Shown here: positions 45,281 to 57,757 of the stretch, piece by piece
How positions within the stretch are numbered: position 1 is the first letter of the stretch
How the letters are laid out: every line of letters starts with the position of its first letter
Assembly: GCA_022702545.1 (NCBI GenBank)
Contig: JAHRBC010000003.1
Span: 1,116,001-1,180,000, forward strand
Direction: 5' to 3'
DNA from: Phycomyces nitens
Taxonomy: Eukaryota; Mucoromycota; Mucoromycetes; Mucorales; Phycomycetaceae
Length of the DNA stretch: 64,000 nt
The notes under the pieces: generated by a model
Database searches by the model: none
The model's input: only the letters and a program-made list of their open reading frames with translations
What the model was told of the DNA's origin: nothing
Made by a program: the position numbers and the translations under genes

Positions 45281-46125
45281 TTAACACAAAAATATATATA
45301 TAAATAGGATTTCTAGTATTTGGTTGTTCTGCCTTTTTTTTTTAAAGATTACTTCTTGGATTCGATTTGGCATGCTGGCTACAAAACTTTCTAAAACTTG
45401 GAGAGGTATTTCTGACCATGTTTTGTGGATTGCCACCTCAAGTTTATTCACAATTATTATATTTCCTTGGTTTTGCAAATTTTCTGCACAATATGGAGCC
45501 TAGATATGCTCAATAGACTTGAGATCTGGGGTCTGTGCAGGTCAGAAATCAAGGCTACTCACGAGACATTCTTTCTTATACGGTGTGGCATAAACACCAG
45601 TATAGCATGGAGTGGTGTCTTCTTGGAACAAATGCTGTCTGTTCGTATCCCTAAAAAGCTCTTCATATCATAGGAGAAATTATTTAGCCAGGCAATATAG
45701 ACTCATCTAACCAGACAACCGATTTCCTTTGTGTCTTTCGGTCAGACCGGGCCTGTGTGCTGGTATATGGGATCCAAAGACACTGAGATTCCTTCATCTA
45801 CTAATCTCTGATTCTGGGCTACAATCAAGATGAATGGCTCCTTGCGAAATGAGCGAACCATTGAATCCTGAGTTTGCTTTGTGACCTTTGGAGTGCCTTC
45901 CAGACGTTTAAAAGACACAAAAATACCTTTGTCTCAAAAGAGCTTTATGGCATTGGCAACACTACTTTTTGGAATGTCAAGGAATGTCGAAAATTTGGAG
46001 TAGGCAGTGTCTCTTTCGCATTGACCTATAATTCAGTCCCTCATGAACGCATTCAACTCTTGTCTTTTGGGTGTTTGGTTGTCAATATTTATGAGAGCCA
46101 TTTATGTTTTTTTTTGTTCAAATAA
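45281..46125 (-). mobile_element. Decayed Tc1/mariner-type transposase relic
   Basis: Minus-strand translation in pieces gives EGTPKVTKQTQDSMV (near 45890), FQEDTTPCYTGVYATPYKKE (near 45570-45630; family form FQQDNAPCHT), then PAQTPDLKSIEHI (near 45500-45540) and LEVAIHKTWSEIPLQVLESF, ending SMPNRIQEVI. This is the usual C-terminal order of Tc1-family transposases. Several stops and frameshifts make it non-functional. It differs clearly from both the intact transposase upstream and the relic at 560-1320. Confidence 0.75.
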
Positions 46126-46214
46126 AAGAGTTTGGTATGTTTTAGAGAAAAGAAGAATGGTTTTGTAAAAAGAAAAATAAGAACTTTTTTTTTGAAAATA
46201 CATCTCCGTCCCAT

Positions 46215-46390
46215 AGACCCTTATACTTGGAAGTTAAACAACAAACATTCATACACCTTTATGAAGCGATAGCTGATCATTATATAGCAGAGTCTTTAAC
46301 TACAAGGACATTTGAATAATACTATATAAACACCTGTAATATTCTTTCTAATAAATAACACTCTCCTAGCATTCATATTTCCCTTGAGAT
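46215..46390 (+). repeat. LTR-like repeat, family 1, copy 4 (partial)
   Basis: Contains CATTCATACACC, GCGATAGCTGATCATTATATAGCAG, ACTATATAAACACC and TATTCTTTCTAATAAATAACACTCTC, matching the right two thirds of copy 1. Confidence 0.45.
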
Positions 46391-46792
46391 ACTAGCAGAT
46401 GCAAATGCCTCGCTAGCAAATGGGTTAGCCAGAACCATCAATCGAGTGTCTTGTAAAGAAAAGTAGGATTTGGGATTTGCAAAGCTGTTATTAGTCTTGT
46501 TTTTACAAAACAGTTATTTGACGCCATGAGCACTGTATAAATGCTCTTTGGATAAAATACTCAGAATAATTAAAAAGAAAAAAGAAGGGGGGGTTCAATA
46601 ACCGTTTTTTATTTTCAAAATATTGATTGCTAATAAATAAAGCTTGGAAAGTAAAAAGAACAGTACTCCACCAGATTCCACTCTGGCCGATCGGAGTCTT
46701 CGTGATCAGTGAAGCCCCAAGCTGAGAAATCAGAAATCTCAGGTACCGTCCCAGTGTTCAAACCCAGCCGATTAAGGAATTGAATTCGTACT

Positions 46793-46866
46793 TTGCTAGG
46801 ACCGGGATTCGAACGTCCGAACCCAGATTTCAAAATCCAACGCCTTAACCGACTGAGCCAACACCA
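46793..46866 (-). other. tRNA-like segment (pseudo-tRNA) in copy C
   Basis: On the minus strand: TGTTGGCTCAGTCGGTTAAG (A box region) and GACGTTCGAATCCCGGTCC (B box region), with an anticodon-arm-like GTTGGATTTTGAAATCTGG. It is the best match to a tRNA of the three copies in its D and T arms, but acceptor pairing is absent. Confidence 0.55.
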
Positions 46867-47051
46867 GTAATTACTAGTATATAGAAAATTAAGAGATACG
46901 TGTAACGCTTTGCTTGCCTTTTATGGTAATAGGGTCTTTATAGTGTCTGCTGGGTACTTTTTTTTACCAAAATGATATGCCCATCACTCAAGATGATAGA
47001 TTCTTTACATCTGTAGAGCTAATCACTAAATCTCATGCGAATTCAATCGCC

Positions 47052-47098
47052 TTTCTTCTTCTTCTTCTTCTTCTTCTTCTTCTTCTTCTTCTTCTTCT
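47052..47098. repeat. (CTT)n microsatellite
   Basis: About 47 bases of uninterrupted CTT repeats within long-repeat copy C. The same position in copy A carries a shorter GAA run, and copy B keeps only a trace. Confidence 0.9.
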
Positions 47099-47830
47099 CT
47101 TTCTTTTCCCTACTGCTGCTGTCATTACTATATTTTAAATGCATTAACAAAAGAAAAAGAGTATTTGGCTGTAATGCAGTAGATTCACATTGAGAGTGCT
47201 TTAATCCACACAATCTACTGAATCAATATCTTCTGCGATCGACAAACGCGCAACAAAAGGAAAGAATGCAATAACCCTGCAGCTGTTTTTACTCTTGTTT
47301 TCTCTACATAAAACCGTTTACATTCTCGAATACAACATCAGTCTAGTTGATGCTATTCACTCGAACAAAAAAAGACGTGGATAAAAAAAAAGACATTATT
47401 AGAAGAATGAAAAAAAAAGAGATAATTAGATAATGGTCAAAGGAACGAGAGATATCATATCAAGGCATATCCATGTTAACGACAAGAGAATAAAATAAGG
47501 ACATAACAAGGCTAAACAAAAGTAGATCCAATAGACCATATTTTTCACAAATGGGCTTTACTGGTAGAAAAGTATATTCACTATCCAAAGAACATAACCT
47601 AGATAGAAAGAAAAAAAACTAAACTGTTCGTTTAATACGCAGGTCTACAAAACCATTGAGTTTGTTGATTCCCTACAATACTTGTTGCCATGCTTGTATT
47701 TTGACTTTGCTTTTCCACACCAAATAAAATTGGAATGTCAAAAAGACTCGAGACAAACTAAAGATGTTCTTGACTGACTATAATAAAGCTCTGACTAGAG
47801 TCCAATCGAGATCATTTGGAATGTATCGAA

Positions 47831-48495
47831 TAATTGTTTTCATTTACACCATATGATGGAGCGTGTAATCGTTCGATGCTTTTATAGTAAAAAAAATGTA
47901 TGTGAGTGTCATTTCCATTGTGCGGTTATCAAGATGTATAGCTCGAGAGCCACAGTTAAGAAGAATGCTGATTGTATTAAAGAAACCTCTCAAGAGACAT
48001 GGTCGAATGGAAAAAAGAAAAACGCAAGTTTCTATATATTATTATTGCCAGATTTACCCTTTTGAAATATAGCCTCAATTGTATATATCTTTCAAAAGAG
48101 TTCAGGTTGGCATGGATACAAATACAGTTTTGATGTATTGGTTTTCATGATTATCTTTACCTAAAATGGTACCAATTATTATGACAACCATGGTCTATTA
48201 CAAGCACTTTTACAGCAGCAAAAAAAACCACACACTACGAATTGGTCTTTATTCTAGGTAATTCCTATAATCGAGTCTGTATTTCGGCAAAACAGAGTCT
48301 GCATCTTCCATTGGCACCAAGTATATATATCTAGGTACATCATCCAACTTTGTCATAGTCCTTTCTTTGAAAGCAAGGAACCCATTTGGACCCGGACTTC
48401 CAATTGCTCGGATCTCCAGCAAATCTGTAAACAAAAACAAAAAAGGGAAAATGTATAATGACTAGCTTGACAAACAACGCGATTAACAACATCAT
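47831..48495. other. Intergenic region upstream of COX10
   Basis: AT-rich with no clear gene. A minus-strand open frame at 48249-48430 follows an acceptor-like TTTGTTTACAG and has protein-like composition, but no first exon can be found without running into COX10. Confidence 0.35.
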
Positions 48496-49615
48496 ATGGC
48501 TCTTCTTCGTGCCAATCCTCGGCTGTCTCTCGTGTTGCATGCCCAAACACGCCAAATTCGCGTTGCCCACAGCCTTGTGAGGATTCACCAGCACCCACGA
48601 CTATTGGCACCCTACACAACCGCAACCCCTGACGATTCTAATAAGGTGACCAAGTTTAAGCCAATCACCTCGCCTGCAATGGTAGAAGTGCCAGGGCTCT
48701 ACAAAGAGCTCGTAAAGGCTAAGCTGGCTGGTCTTGTAGCACTGACAACAATGTGTGGTTATGCAATGGCACCTGGTGCAGCAACTGTGGCAAATTTATT
48801 ATATACCACAATTGGAACAGGCTTGTGCATCTCATCAGCAAATGCAATCAACCAATGGATCGAGGTTCCTTACGATGCCCAGATGCTTCGAACACGTAAC
48901 CGAGTGTTGGGTCGCCGTCAACTGTCATCTTTCCATGCATTCACTTTTGGTGCATTGACCGGCACAACAGGTGTAGCATTATTGGCAACTATGGTGAACC
49001 CACTGACAGCTGCCCTTGGAGCCGCAAACGTGCTTCTATATACAGCTGTATACACACCCATGAAACGTGCATCGATTGCCAACACCTGGGCAGGTGCAGT
49101 TGTTGGAGCTATTCCACCAATGATGGGATGGGCAGCCGTTACAAACGGATTGGAGCCTGGAGCATGGGTATTGGGTGGTATCCTGTATGCCTGGCAATTT
49201 CCTCACTTTAATGCCCTCGCATGGAACCTCAGAGCAGACTACTCCAAGGCTGGCTACCGTATGATGTCTGTAACTGACCCCAAACTCAACGCACGTGTCT
49301 CTCTGCGTTACAGTCTGGCCATGATTCCTCTCTCTCTCAGTCTTCCACTTCTTGACATAACTTCCTGGTTGTTTGCTGTAGATTCTACTATTGTCAATGG
49401 TGCTCTTATCTGGGGAGCTGTCAAGTTCTGGCGTAACAGGCAAGTTTAGTGCAAATGATACATAACACCGTGTGCTAACATTTGGGATATGGATCAGTAA
49501 CGAGAAGACCAGCCGACAGCTGTTCTTTGGCAGTATCATTCACTTGCCTATCCTATTGGCCCTTATGATGGTCCACAAGACAAACTCTCCCTCTCTTGAG
49601 GAAGAGGAAGAATAG
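48496..49615 (+). CDS. COX10: Protoheme IX farnesyltransferase (heme O synthase)
   Basis: Mitochondrial inner-membrane enzyme that adds a farnesyl group to heme b to make heme O, needed for cytochrome c oxidase. The start MALLRANPRLSLVLHAQTRQ is Arg-rich and fits a presequence. The UbiA-family core shows NAINQWIEVPYDAQMLRTRN near residues 115-135 (prenyl-diphosphate binding Asn/Asp/Arg), YTPMKRASIANTWAGAVVG, GWAAVTNGLEPGAW, WQFPHFNALAWNLRADYSK, and several membrane helices. The last exon gives SNEKTSRQLFFGSIIHLPIL and an acidic tail of Glu residues. The one intron, 49440-49497, has a GC donor (AAC-AG|GCAAGT); reading through it would stop early and lose the last helix. Predicted length is about 353 residues, shorter than yeast Cox10 mainly at the N-terminus. 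Confidence 0.94.
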
Positions 49616-49841
49616 AAGAATGTCTTGTATATTTTTCCAACAAAAGAAAAGCCCTTTTTTTTCCCCCTCCTGTACATTCCAATATTTAATCCTCCTTTCT
49701 TGACTAGACATAAATAATATTATATTTATATTTATATTTATATTTATATATGTATGGTTGACAAGCAATCCGTTTCTTTTCAAACTAACCCATGCAAAAT
49801 AAGAGCCAAAATGGACCATTTTGCGATAATCGTCATTGTCA

Positions 49842-50640
49842 TCAGACTGCCTTAAACTTATATCGAGCCTTTTCGAGGTCACCAAAATTAGCCTCGACTT
49901 GACACATCATCTGGTAGGCCGAGAAGTCTAGGAGGAGGACAAGAAGAGGAATTGTCCAGAACCCAAGCTCCACCCATGATGTTTGCCCGAGAAAAGCCAA
50001 AAGGGGACTTGTTAGAGCGAGTCCTGATGTTATGACAGCACCCTTTATGTTGAGCCCACCGAGACCACGGTGAGCAGGTGTTTTCCAGAGAGCCTCAAGA
50101 ACCGACAGTCGACAGGTAGTAAGGAGTGTATAGATTGACGCATAGAGCGAAAGTATACTGAGCGCTGCTGCCACACGAGGAAAAACAATGGTCGATGTTT
50201 GAGGGATAGAGGTTGGAATTGGAATCAAAGGCAGACCTGACTGAGAGTAGAGAATCTCAACAGAGAATGCAACATAGCTTATATTTTATTATATTATATT
50301 GTATAAAGCCTATCAGTAAACCTTTTGAGTGGAAATACTAACAGCAAGACTTACATTGTAGAAACAAGGAATCCAATCAGCACAAGTCCCCTCTGTAGGA
50401 CTAGTTAGTACCATTGCCGTGGAATCCTGGATGAAGCTCACCTGAATGAACAGATTCGACTTTTCATTTTGAATCCACAGTTCTTGTAATAGCTTTTCTT
50501 GTTCTAGTAATAGGAATAATCGATGAATATTGGCGTTTGGTGATCCTATTTTTTAGCCTCAGGGTACCTTGCTCGTCCAAGTACTCGGCTTCGTCGTCAG
50601 AATGAGGGGACGCGTGTAGACGATGATGCAATGAATCCAT
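49842..50640 (-). CDS. Small multi-pass membrane protein, unknown function
   Basis: Four exons join in frame from MDSLHHRLHASPHSDDEAEY at 50640 to the stop at 49842. Introns lie at about 50568-50503, 50442-50395 and 50354-50280. The protein is about 200 residues. After an acidic soluble start and EQEKLLQELWIQNEKSNLF come four hydrophobic stretches: GLVLIGFLVSTMIYVAFSVE, VAAALSILSLYASIYTLLTT, GAVITSGLALTSPLLAFLG and VELGFWTIPLLVLLLDFSAY. The C-tail is short and charged (MMCQVEANFGDLEKARYKFK). I do not recognise the family. It is convergent with COX10, but no functional link is implied. Confidence 0.72.
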
Positions 50641-50870
50641 GGCGTCTGTCTATCAAACCACACCCTCTTTCTCTCTTTTTGTAAAGCTATTGAAAGCCAG
50701 TCCAATGGGCTGTCACAATGGGCTCCCTTCAATTCATCTCTTTATATCTTATCAATCAGATAAGGAATACATTTCTTGTTCATTGTCTACAAGTATGGCA
50801 TGTATACATATAAATATATATATATATATGTGTATATATATATTTTATTTTTTGATTCATTGTAACCAAT

Positions 50871-52321
50871 TCACTTTCCCCGTTTCCATGCTACATAGTC
50901 ATCCAGCAGAACAGGCCCTATACTATAGGTGAGTACTTTTATCCAAATAATAAGCTCATCTTACATGAAGAACTGTCGTCATAAGTCGAGAGGTCTACTG
51001 GAACAGTCTTTACAAATTCCAAAAGGTTTGTCCATTGGTCTATATCAAGAAGGATATCTTATTAACGTGTCGATAGATATCGTGGAACTTACCCTTATTA
51101 ATCACTTTAACGGGCTTAACCTCCTATCCAATACCATAAATACAACATTAATACCCATGTCTAAAAGAGCTTGTCGTTATTTACCTGAAGGAACTCAAGG
51201 AACTGGCCAACGTGAGGATACTTTTCTTGTAAGAGGATCTCCCACAGAGCTATGGCAGTCTAACCCCATATTAATTAGGGAGCCCTTTTCACGTCTTTCT
51301 CCCAATACTTACTTCTACATCCATACTCTTCTGACCAGTTGTCTTGGAAAATCCAAAACAAAACAGATACATCTTCTTGAACATTTCATCTTCCTTGACT
51401 GATTCCTGTAGGCTGGGTAAAAGGTCTTTGAACTTGTTGATCGAATCCACCCTGAATAAAATTGAATCTAGATTAACTCAAGGCCAGTAGCTCTCTTGTA
51501 CTCACTTTAACTCGCACAATCCTTTTAGCCATTCATCCAGATTAAAGAATCCTGAAAAGACAATGCCATGTCATTAACCACGTCTTGGTTGGGCAAAGGC
51601 TATAAAAGCCAAAAAAAAAGCTTACCCATCCTGCTTGCTTGCATTTTCCAACCAATGATAATCGGCATTGCCTAGAGTTGTCAAAAAGACGTGTATTAGC
51701 AAGGTTGTCTATTTGAACCATGCACAAAAGATCATTTTTTGTTGGCCTTACGCTTTCCAATGAGACTCCAATATCTTCAAAAAACTTTTGTGTCCCTTCA
51801 GGTGTGATCATATTCGTCTCTTCTTCGTCTCTATACCGTTCGAACCATGTTCGGGCTATACTTTCTTGAAATCCTGGCTTTTCCTAATATTCATGATTCG
51901 TATTTTTCAGTGTGTCAACTGCTGGTCCGTAAACGATTAATATCCACAAATGTTTATTATCTCTCTTTACCGGTGTTGGTTTTCTTGTAAATGATAATAC
52001 AAATGATAATAACAACAATAGGTAATAAAAAACAACAACAACAACAACAACAAGAATAATGATAAAGATCAACAGTTGTCGAGTGTATTAGAATAAAAAG
52101 ATCAAGTAGTGTGTGTTTTTTTTTAAAAATCTTTTTAGAATCTTTATGCTGATGAAGTAGAACCCACTTATCATTTTGTTGTTGTTCTTGACTTACTTTC
52201 TAGTTGATTTCGTCAAAGGTTTTCTTGTTGTTGTGGCTCGGGTCTTTTTTGCCGGTGGTTCAACACTTGGATCGTCTGACTTTGCTGATTTTGGTGCGGA
52301 TGCTTTTCGTTTGGGTGGCAT
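50871..52321 (-). CDS. DCN1: DCN1-like cullin neddylation factor (DCNL4/5 type)
   Basis: Acts as a co-E3 that brings Ubc12-Nedd8 to cullins and so activates cullin-RING ligases. About eight exons join in frame. The N-terminus (MPPKRKASAPKSAKSDD, then PAKKTRATTTRKP) is basic and looks like a nuclear localisation signal, as in the DCNL4/5 group; no UBA domain is seen. The PONY domain follows: EGTQKFFEDIGVSLES, MPIIIGWKMQASRMG, GFFNLDEWLKGLCELKVDSI, MYLFCFGFSKTTGQKSMDVE, VAVELWEILLQEKYPHVGQF, VINKDQWTNLLEFVKTVPVD and finally WPVLLDDYVAWKRGK. The conserved Trp of that last block is created across the final splice junction, which supports the model. An (AAT)n run lies just upstream at 52396-52429. 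Confidence 0.9.
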
Positions 52322-52394
52322 TGAAGGTGAGATGAGGAATGAGAAGCAAGAGAAGAAGAGTATATCAAAATTATTACTGAGTCCTTACTTTGAA

Positions 52395-52432
<38 letters not shown>

Positions 52433-55400
52433 TAAAATAATTTAAAATATTTATAGATCCAAATACATATTCAATTTTACCCGATATTCAACCACAAAAT
52501 ACACCACCCAGAATCACAGTGCCAGGGAAAAAAATTCCCAGAATTCTATACAGTAGATATTTTTCAATATACATATATATATATATATATTTACAGCATA
52601 ATAATGATAACTAAATATTATGGTGATAATTATATTTCGAGCAATTATTTTTGGAATATTATAAAGTGAACGCTTTTTTGGATTTTTAACGAGAGATTCA
52701 TGTCCATATTGTGGGATGTTTGAATCCCGTACAATGTTACGTTAGCAGCCAATTCTCTCCTTGAAAAAAAGTAATTGGGTACTTCATCCTGGTGCTCTCC
52801 GTCCAATCTATTAATTGTTTACCTCCTTTTGCACTTGACGGTACACCAAGCCCATTAGTCATTACATGCATTTTTAATACTATTAACACTGTAATGTGTG
52901 CCTAGTTTTTTTTTTAGCTCATACGCACGACAGATTTATTGCCTAGAGTATAAACAAGAGTTTATAGTGAATTGTTCATTTTCAAACCAATTCAGACTAT
53001 CGTGTAAAATGTAACATTGAAAAAAGTGGATTATTTTAAATAGGCGATACTAAATAATAAATTCTTTAGATATGCTTGCAACTATAACCTCTATTTAAAG
53101 AGGTTCATTATCTGTTAAAAGAGTTATGCTTTGTATTTAAAAAAATTAATAATAAATACACTATAATATGTATTTTTTACTAGGTGTTTACCAAGAGAAT
53201 GATATAGAACTCACGTGAAAACTTACAAGCCACAGCCAAAGAAAATATTCCCACTCCGTGACTTGCGTTTTAAAAATTTATTTTATTTAAACACCGATAG
53301 ATTTGTCTATAAATAAGAGGTCGAAACTTGCCAATTCCTTTCTCTCTTTCTTTATTCACAGTGGTTGATAAATTATTGTCTTTCCACAGCTATTGCCTCC
53401 TATGTACGGTCTGCCGAACATGTGCTTGCACTGTCATGACCCCACAAACATAAACCCCCCGCAATATGCTGATTACTGGCGAGGACATTTATCTGCCCAG
53501 CCCCAAATGAGTTTTTTTTAAGCTTTTCTCATTGGTGGGGGAATGCTGTGGAGCACCAATATGTGTCTTAACAAACACGGTGTAAAAAAACCCCAAATCA
53601 AAAATAAATGAAAATGAATCAATAATACTTTATTGATATTTATTATTACTGCCTTGATACTTAGAAGGTGTCAAACACTTGCAAGATCTTCATTCTACTC
53701 CGTCTAAAAAAACATCTATGCATCACCAACCTTCATTACAATAATCTACGTGTACCATCTTGTCTTTACCTTTTCAATAATCTACTTGCGTCATCTGCAT
53801 CTCTCAAAGCAATTTCCCATCCAGTATTCATCTGTTGACAATCTACTAATTACACCAATTATACTTTAAAGAGAATTAGCCAATGTTGATTCACGATGCT
53901 GTTGTTAAAAACAAATGCTAATCTACTGCTCAAATTGAATCCTCCTTTATAAACACGTCATTACCAATCCAAACCTTTCTTTAATTAACAAAGAGTACCA
54001 TTCACGAGAGTACCACAAACATATTTTGTGAACAAAGGTTCCTGTACCAGAACTTGCCTGTTTGACCACTTTCTGCCCAACTTGTCTGACAGATTAGTCA
54101 AGTCAAACACTTTTTGTTGTACATGACTTGGATGGTATAACTTTATTAATAGAGTTTTTTATAACCAGTCTGTACTTGCTCAACATGAAAAGCTTCTTTT
54201 CTTTTCTTTTCTTTTCTTTTTTGTTTAAAAAGAAACAAGGGCCCAAAGGTGAAGTAGATTAATGTGAGATTCATATTGATTCTCTCTGTCTTGGTTGCTT
54301 TAAATATACTTTGGGTGCATGGGTATATATTGCAGCAGCTTACTTGTCAAAGTGATAATGAAATATATAGACCCTTGAACATCAAGACTTTTTATTATTC
54401 CTTTCCTGAACGTGTAACCAAAAAATACTAACAGATAATAAGGGTTGAATTTTTTTGACATTTGAAATGGGCGATACTTTTGATGAGACCTAGACCAATT
54501 AATACAGGTATTACTTCTTTATAGACCATGATGTCTATTGTCGATGGACTTCTTCCTCTTCTTCTTTTCGGGTCCATGCATTGATTTCATACTGCTGGTA
54601 TTGACTTTATAAATGTGTTTTAGAGCCTTGTGCCATTATATTGTCGTATAATGAGTTATTTACGCTGGAGGTAACAGTTACTCAAATACCTCGAATGTGC
54701 TTTGAATAAATAAGCCAAAACGTCAAATGCACACACACATCTATATTTATCTATATAATAAGATTTAAAAGTGAGAGGTATTTTATTTTAAATAAATAAA
54801 TAAATAAAAACTTACCGAGAATATTATAAATATTTTATTATCACATAAAGAAAGTTTAATTTAATCTAATTTGATAGTAGATAATGTACCATTTATGTTA
54901 TCTTGCTATGGGCTGTATAACTCGATAAACGTGTATCAAGCCGATCTAAAATGATTCGATTTGGATATAAAATACTTTATCAGGCTCAACTTCTTGTGTG
55001 TATCCTGTTGTGTTACTTTGGGTTGAATGATTGACCTCGAAATTTTTTAGCTTGTATAGATCTCCACTTGTTGCAGACAAATGAAAGCACTCTGATAAAG
55101 AATGTGCTTACAAAGTGCACCAAGGTTCATTGCAGTTTGATAAACCTCTTTACCGGTATAATTAGTCTTATTAATCTTATTATCACATATATATATATAT
55201 ATAAAAGGTTTTGTACAATAAAAAGCAAATTGGCCATTACTTGTTTTGAATAATTTTTAATATTTATATATAAACCAAAAAAAAAAGAAAAAAGAGGAAG
55301 AGGAAGAGGAAGAAGAAACTACTTTGGCAAATATTATATATAAATATATATATACTTGGCTGTCAGTTTCTTTAATTACAACAATAAAGGACAAAACGTA

Positions 55401-55575
55401 AATAGGGTAGAGAATGTAAAGGGTGAAAGATAAGTACAGGAAAGGGATAAGGTATAGTCTGTTTGTTTGTTTGTTTGTTTTTTGGGTTGGTTGGTTGGTT
55501 AGGTTGGTTTTGCTTGCTTGCTTGTATATATATATATATATATGTATAAACTATTTACTTTCAATAAATATAATA
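52322..55575. other. Gene-poor AT-rich region (3.25 kb)
   Basis: No gene, tRNA or recognisable transposon was found by eye. There is an (AAT)n run at 52396-52429, a TA run near 52570, a TTTTC repeat near 54198-54218 and TTGG/TTTG repeats near 55460-55505. A short C-rich patch near 53440-53460 stands out from the AT background. Confidence 0.45.
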
Positions 55576-56539
55576 TCAACCTTCATATGGTGACGATGTC
55601 AATCTCTTGGCTCTTGACGAGATTGAAAGTGGGTATGGCGAATATCGCAAATGTGAGGTCTTTTCGGGTTTCGCTGGCCGCTGCCTTGAAGGTGAATTGG
55701 GACTCGGAGACCTCTTGGAGTCTTTTTCTGTTGATTTTGGAGAGTCGAGGGCTACAGGATATGGAGGTGTGATTGGGAGGACCTGGTCGGCTTCATCATC
55801 TGGTGAGGTTTCATGAAAAGACTCTAAGGCCTGATCTTCGTCTTCTTTATCACACACAGTGCGAATACGGTGGGTCAGAGGAAAAAGGTTGAGATGGGTG
55901 AGTTCAACCAAGGTCTGCTGCTGGGACATTGCATGTGTCAAGAGCTGGTCTCCATAAACCTGCATATCTTGGAGACGGACATGCAAGTCGAAATTGCACA
56001 AGAAGAGAAACTCTAGTTCGAGCTGGTTTAGCTCCAACAGAGAAAGGCCTCCAACCTAGACAAGTACAGAATATATTTAACAACAAATTGAATTTTTTCT
56101 CTTGTTGGGCTACCTTTGCGTATCTAGTGTTTGAATAAAAGACGTCTGATGTGAGTTTAGATGCAACGACAATACTTAGAAGAAATGAATATAAGTTGAA
56201 AGTTGAACGATACATCCGAGTAAAGATGTACCTCGAAATAAGTAGTCTGTGTATATTGAGAGAACTGATGGCCAGCCTGTTTCTTTTTAATTTTGCAATT
56301 CGATCAAAGTAGACAAGTATGGACAGCAAGACTTCGTTTGGAAATGGTGCAAATTTGAGTATTCTGGATAAATATGCTTGGACAGCAATGTTTGGTACGG
56401 CTCGAGAGTGAAAATGGGTGATATTTTCTGATGTGAGGATGCGGTCGTTTGTATCGATGATGGAGTTGATCAAATTTGCCACGATCTTGAGTAGCAAATG
56501 AACAGGAAACTCGGCAATATCGAGATGATAATGTGGCAT
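55576..56539 (-). CDS. Pho80-family cyclin (partner of a Pho85/CDK5-type kinase)
   Basis: Three exons join in frame from MPHYHLDIAEFPVHLLLKIV at 56539 to the stop at 55576. Introns lie at about 56239-56176 (creating LLIS-S-IVVASKL) and 56114-56056. The cyclin fold has the Pho80/PCL signature: LNIHRLLISSIVVASKLTSD, then VFYSNTRYAKVGGLSLLELN and QLELEFLFLCNFDLHV. The N-terminal part keeps RAVPNIAVQAYLSRILKFAP. The tail of about 100 residues is rich in Ser-Pro and Thr-Pro sites (SPKSTEKDSKRSPSPNSPS), which may be phosphorylated. Members regulate phosphate, glycogen or polarity responses through the Pho85 kinase; which one cannot be told here. About 280 residues, normal for the family. Confidence 0.88.
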
Positions 56540-57257
56540 ATGTCCTGTAATTCCTTTTCTTAAATACTTGGCACTTTACGAGCAAAATAGAAAATTGAAA
56601 ATGAGAAAAAGAAGGAGGCCGGTGAAGAAGGAGAAGATGGATTTATAAACATTCTCATAAAGGGCCTCTTAATGACAGCCTCAAACAAAAGAGCCACTTT
56701 CGGGGAGTACTAATCCAGTGAAAGGGTTGCTGTACCATACTCTCTTTTTTTATTTACGTGATTTATCTGTAGCTGGGAGATAAGGCCCGTCAGATCACAC
56801 GCAAATGAAGGGACGTGAGGCTCCTGTCCAATCTGATGGCTGAGCGAGCGCATTCACCTATACCCCTGGAGTGGATTCTCCAGCCGCGTGCAAGACAATC
56901 GTCATTTGGTTGGCTGCTGCCCAATATGGTTTACTTGTCCTACTATTGAATTTACATCTCCTTGAAAGAACAAAAAATAATATTTGGGCAAATAATTGCA
57001 AAACTTTGTTGGCCGGATATTCAAAAAGAAAAACTACATGCATTCTAGCTCGGGAGATCGGATGGGCTCAATAAGTCTTTCTTTTTGCGACAATATATAT
57101 ATATATGTATACATGTACATTTTTGCATGCTACTTTCATATTCAATTCTCACAACCACATCATTATCACATATATTAATATATATATTAATATTAATATA
57201 AAGAGTCATTTAATTTGTACAAGAACAAATATTTCTTGGTAATCGAATGACTCGACA
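56540..57257. other. Intergenic region between cyclin and twinfilin genes
   Basis: Includes the cyclin promoter on the right of the gene and the twinfilin 3' flank. TA-rich runs at 57092-57110 and 57170-57200. No gene is seen. Confidence 0.4.
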
Positions 57258-57720
57258 TTAATGAGCTCCTCCAGGACGTCTTCTGCCAGGAGCAGAAGGT
57301 CTTTTGAAGCCTCCTTGGCTGGATCCCAGCATCTGGATACGATCTGCCACAATTCCAATGCCTGCTCCAGCCTGTCCAGCCTGTCCAGAATCACCAGGCG
57401 ATGAAGATCCAGCAGTATAGAGATCTTCCAAAAGATACTCACTTGTCACATCACTAGGATCGCTAGTCTCGTACTGAGAGATTTTGGTGAGTTAAAAAAA
57501 AAATCTGCAATATATATATGCACGCACGCACTCACGTACGCCCGCACGTACGTCTGTCCCGTAAATCCCATTGTTCTCACCTTTTTGGCAATCTTGAGGG
57601 CAGTCTCACTAGTGCCTGTAACAACACTGGACTTTGAAGACGAGTAGAGCATCTTCTCTCGAATCTTTGAGGAAGGAGGGCACGTATAGACAAATACTAA
57701 TACAAAATAGGCTTTAGACT

Positions 57721-57757
<37 letters not shown>

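Larger units (their letters stand above)
46480..47830 (-). repeat. Long dispersed repeat with tRNA-like segment, copy C
   Basis: Aligns in reverse with copy A from the poly-C/T region (46585) through the tRNA-like segment (46793-46866), a CTT microsatellite (47052-47098), and on to the CAATACATTCC-type block near 47815-47825. It lacks about 250 bases present in copies A and B between the hairpins and the poly-C/T run. Confidence 0.65.

Noticed and set aside
48249..48440. Minus-strand exon-like frame next to COX10
   Set aside because: Protein-like and preceded by an acceptor-like motif, but no first exon or start can be placed without overlapping COX10.
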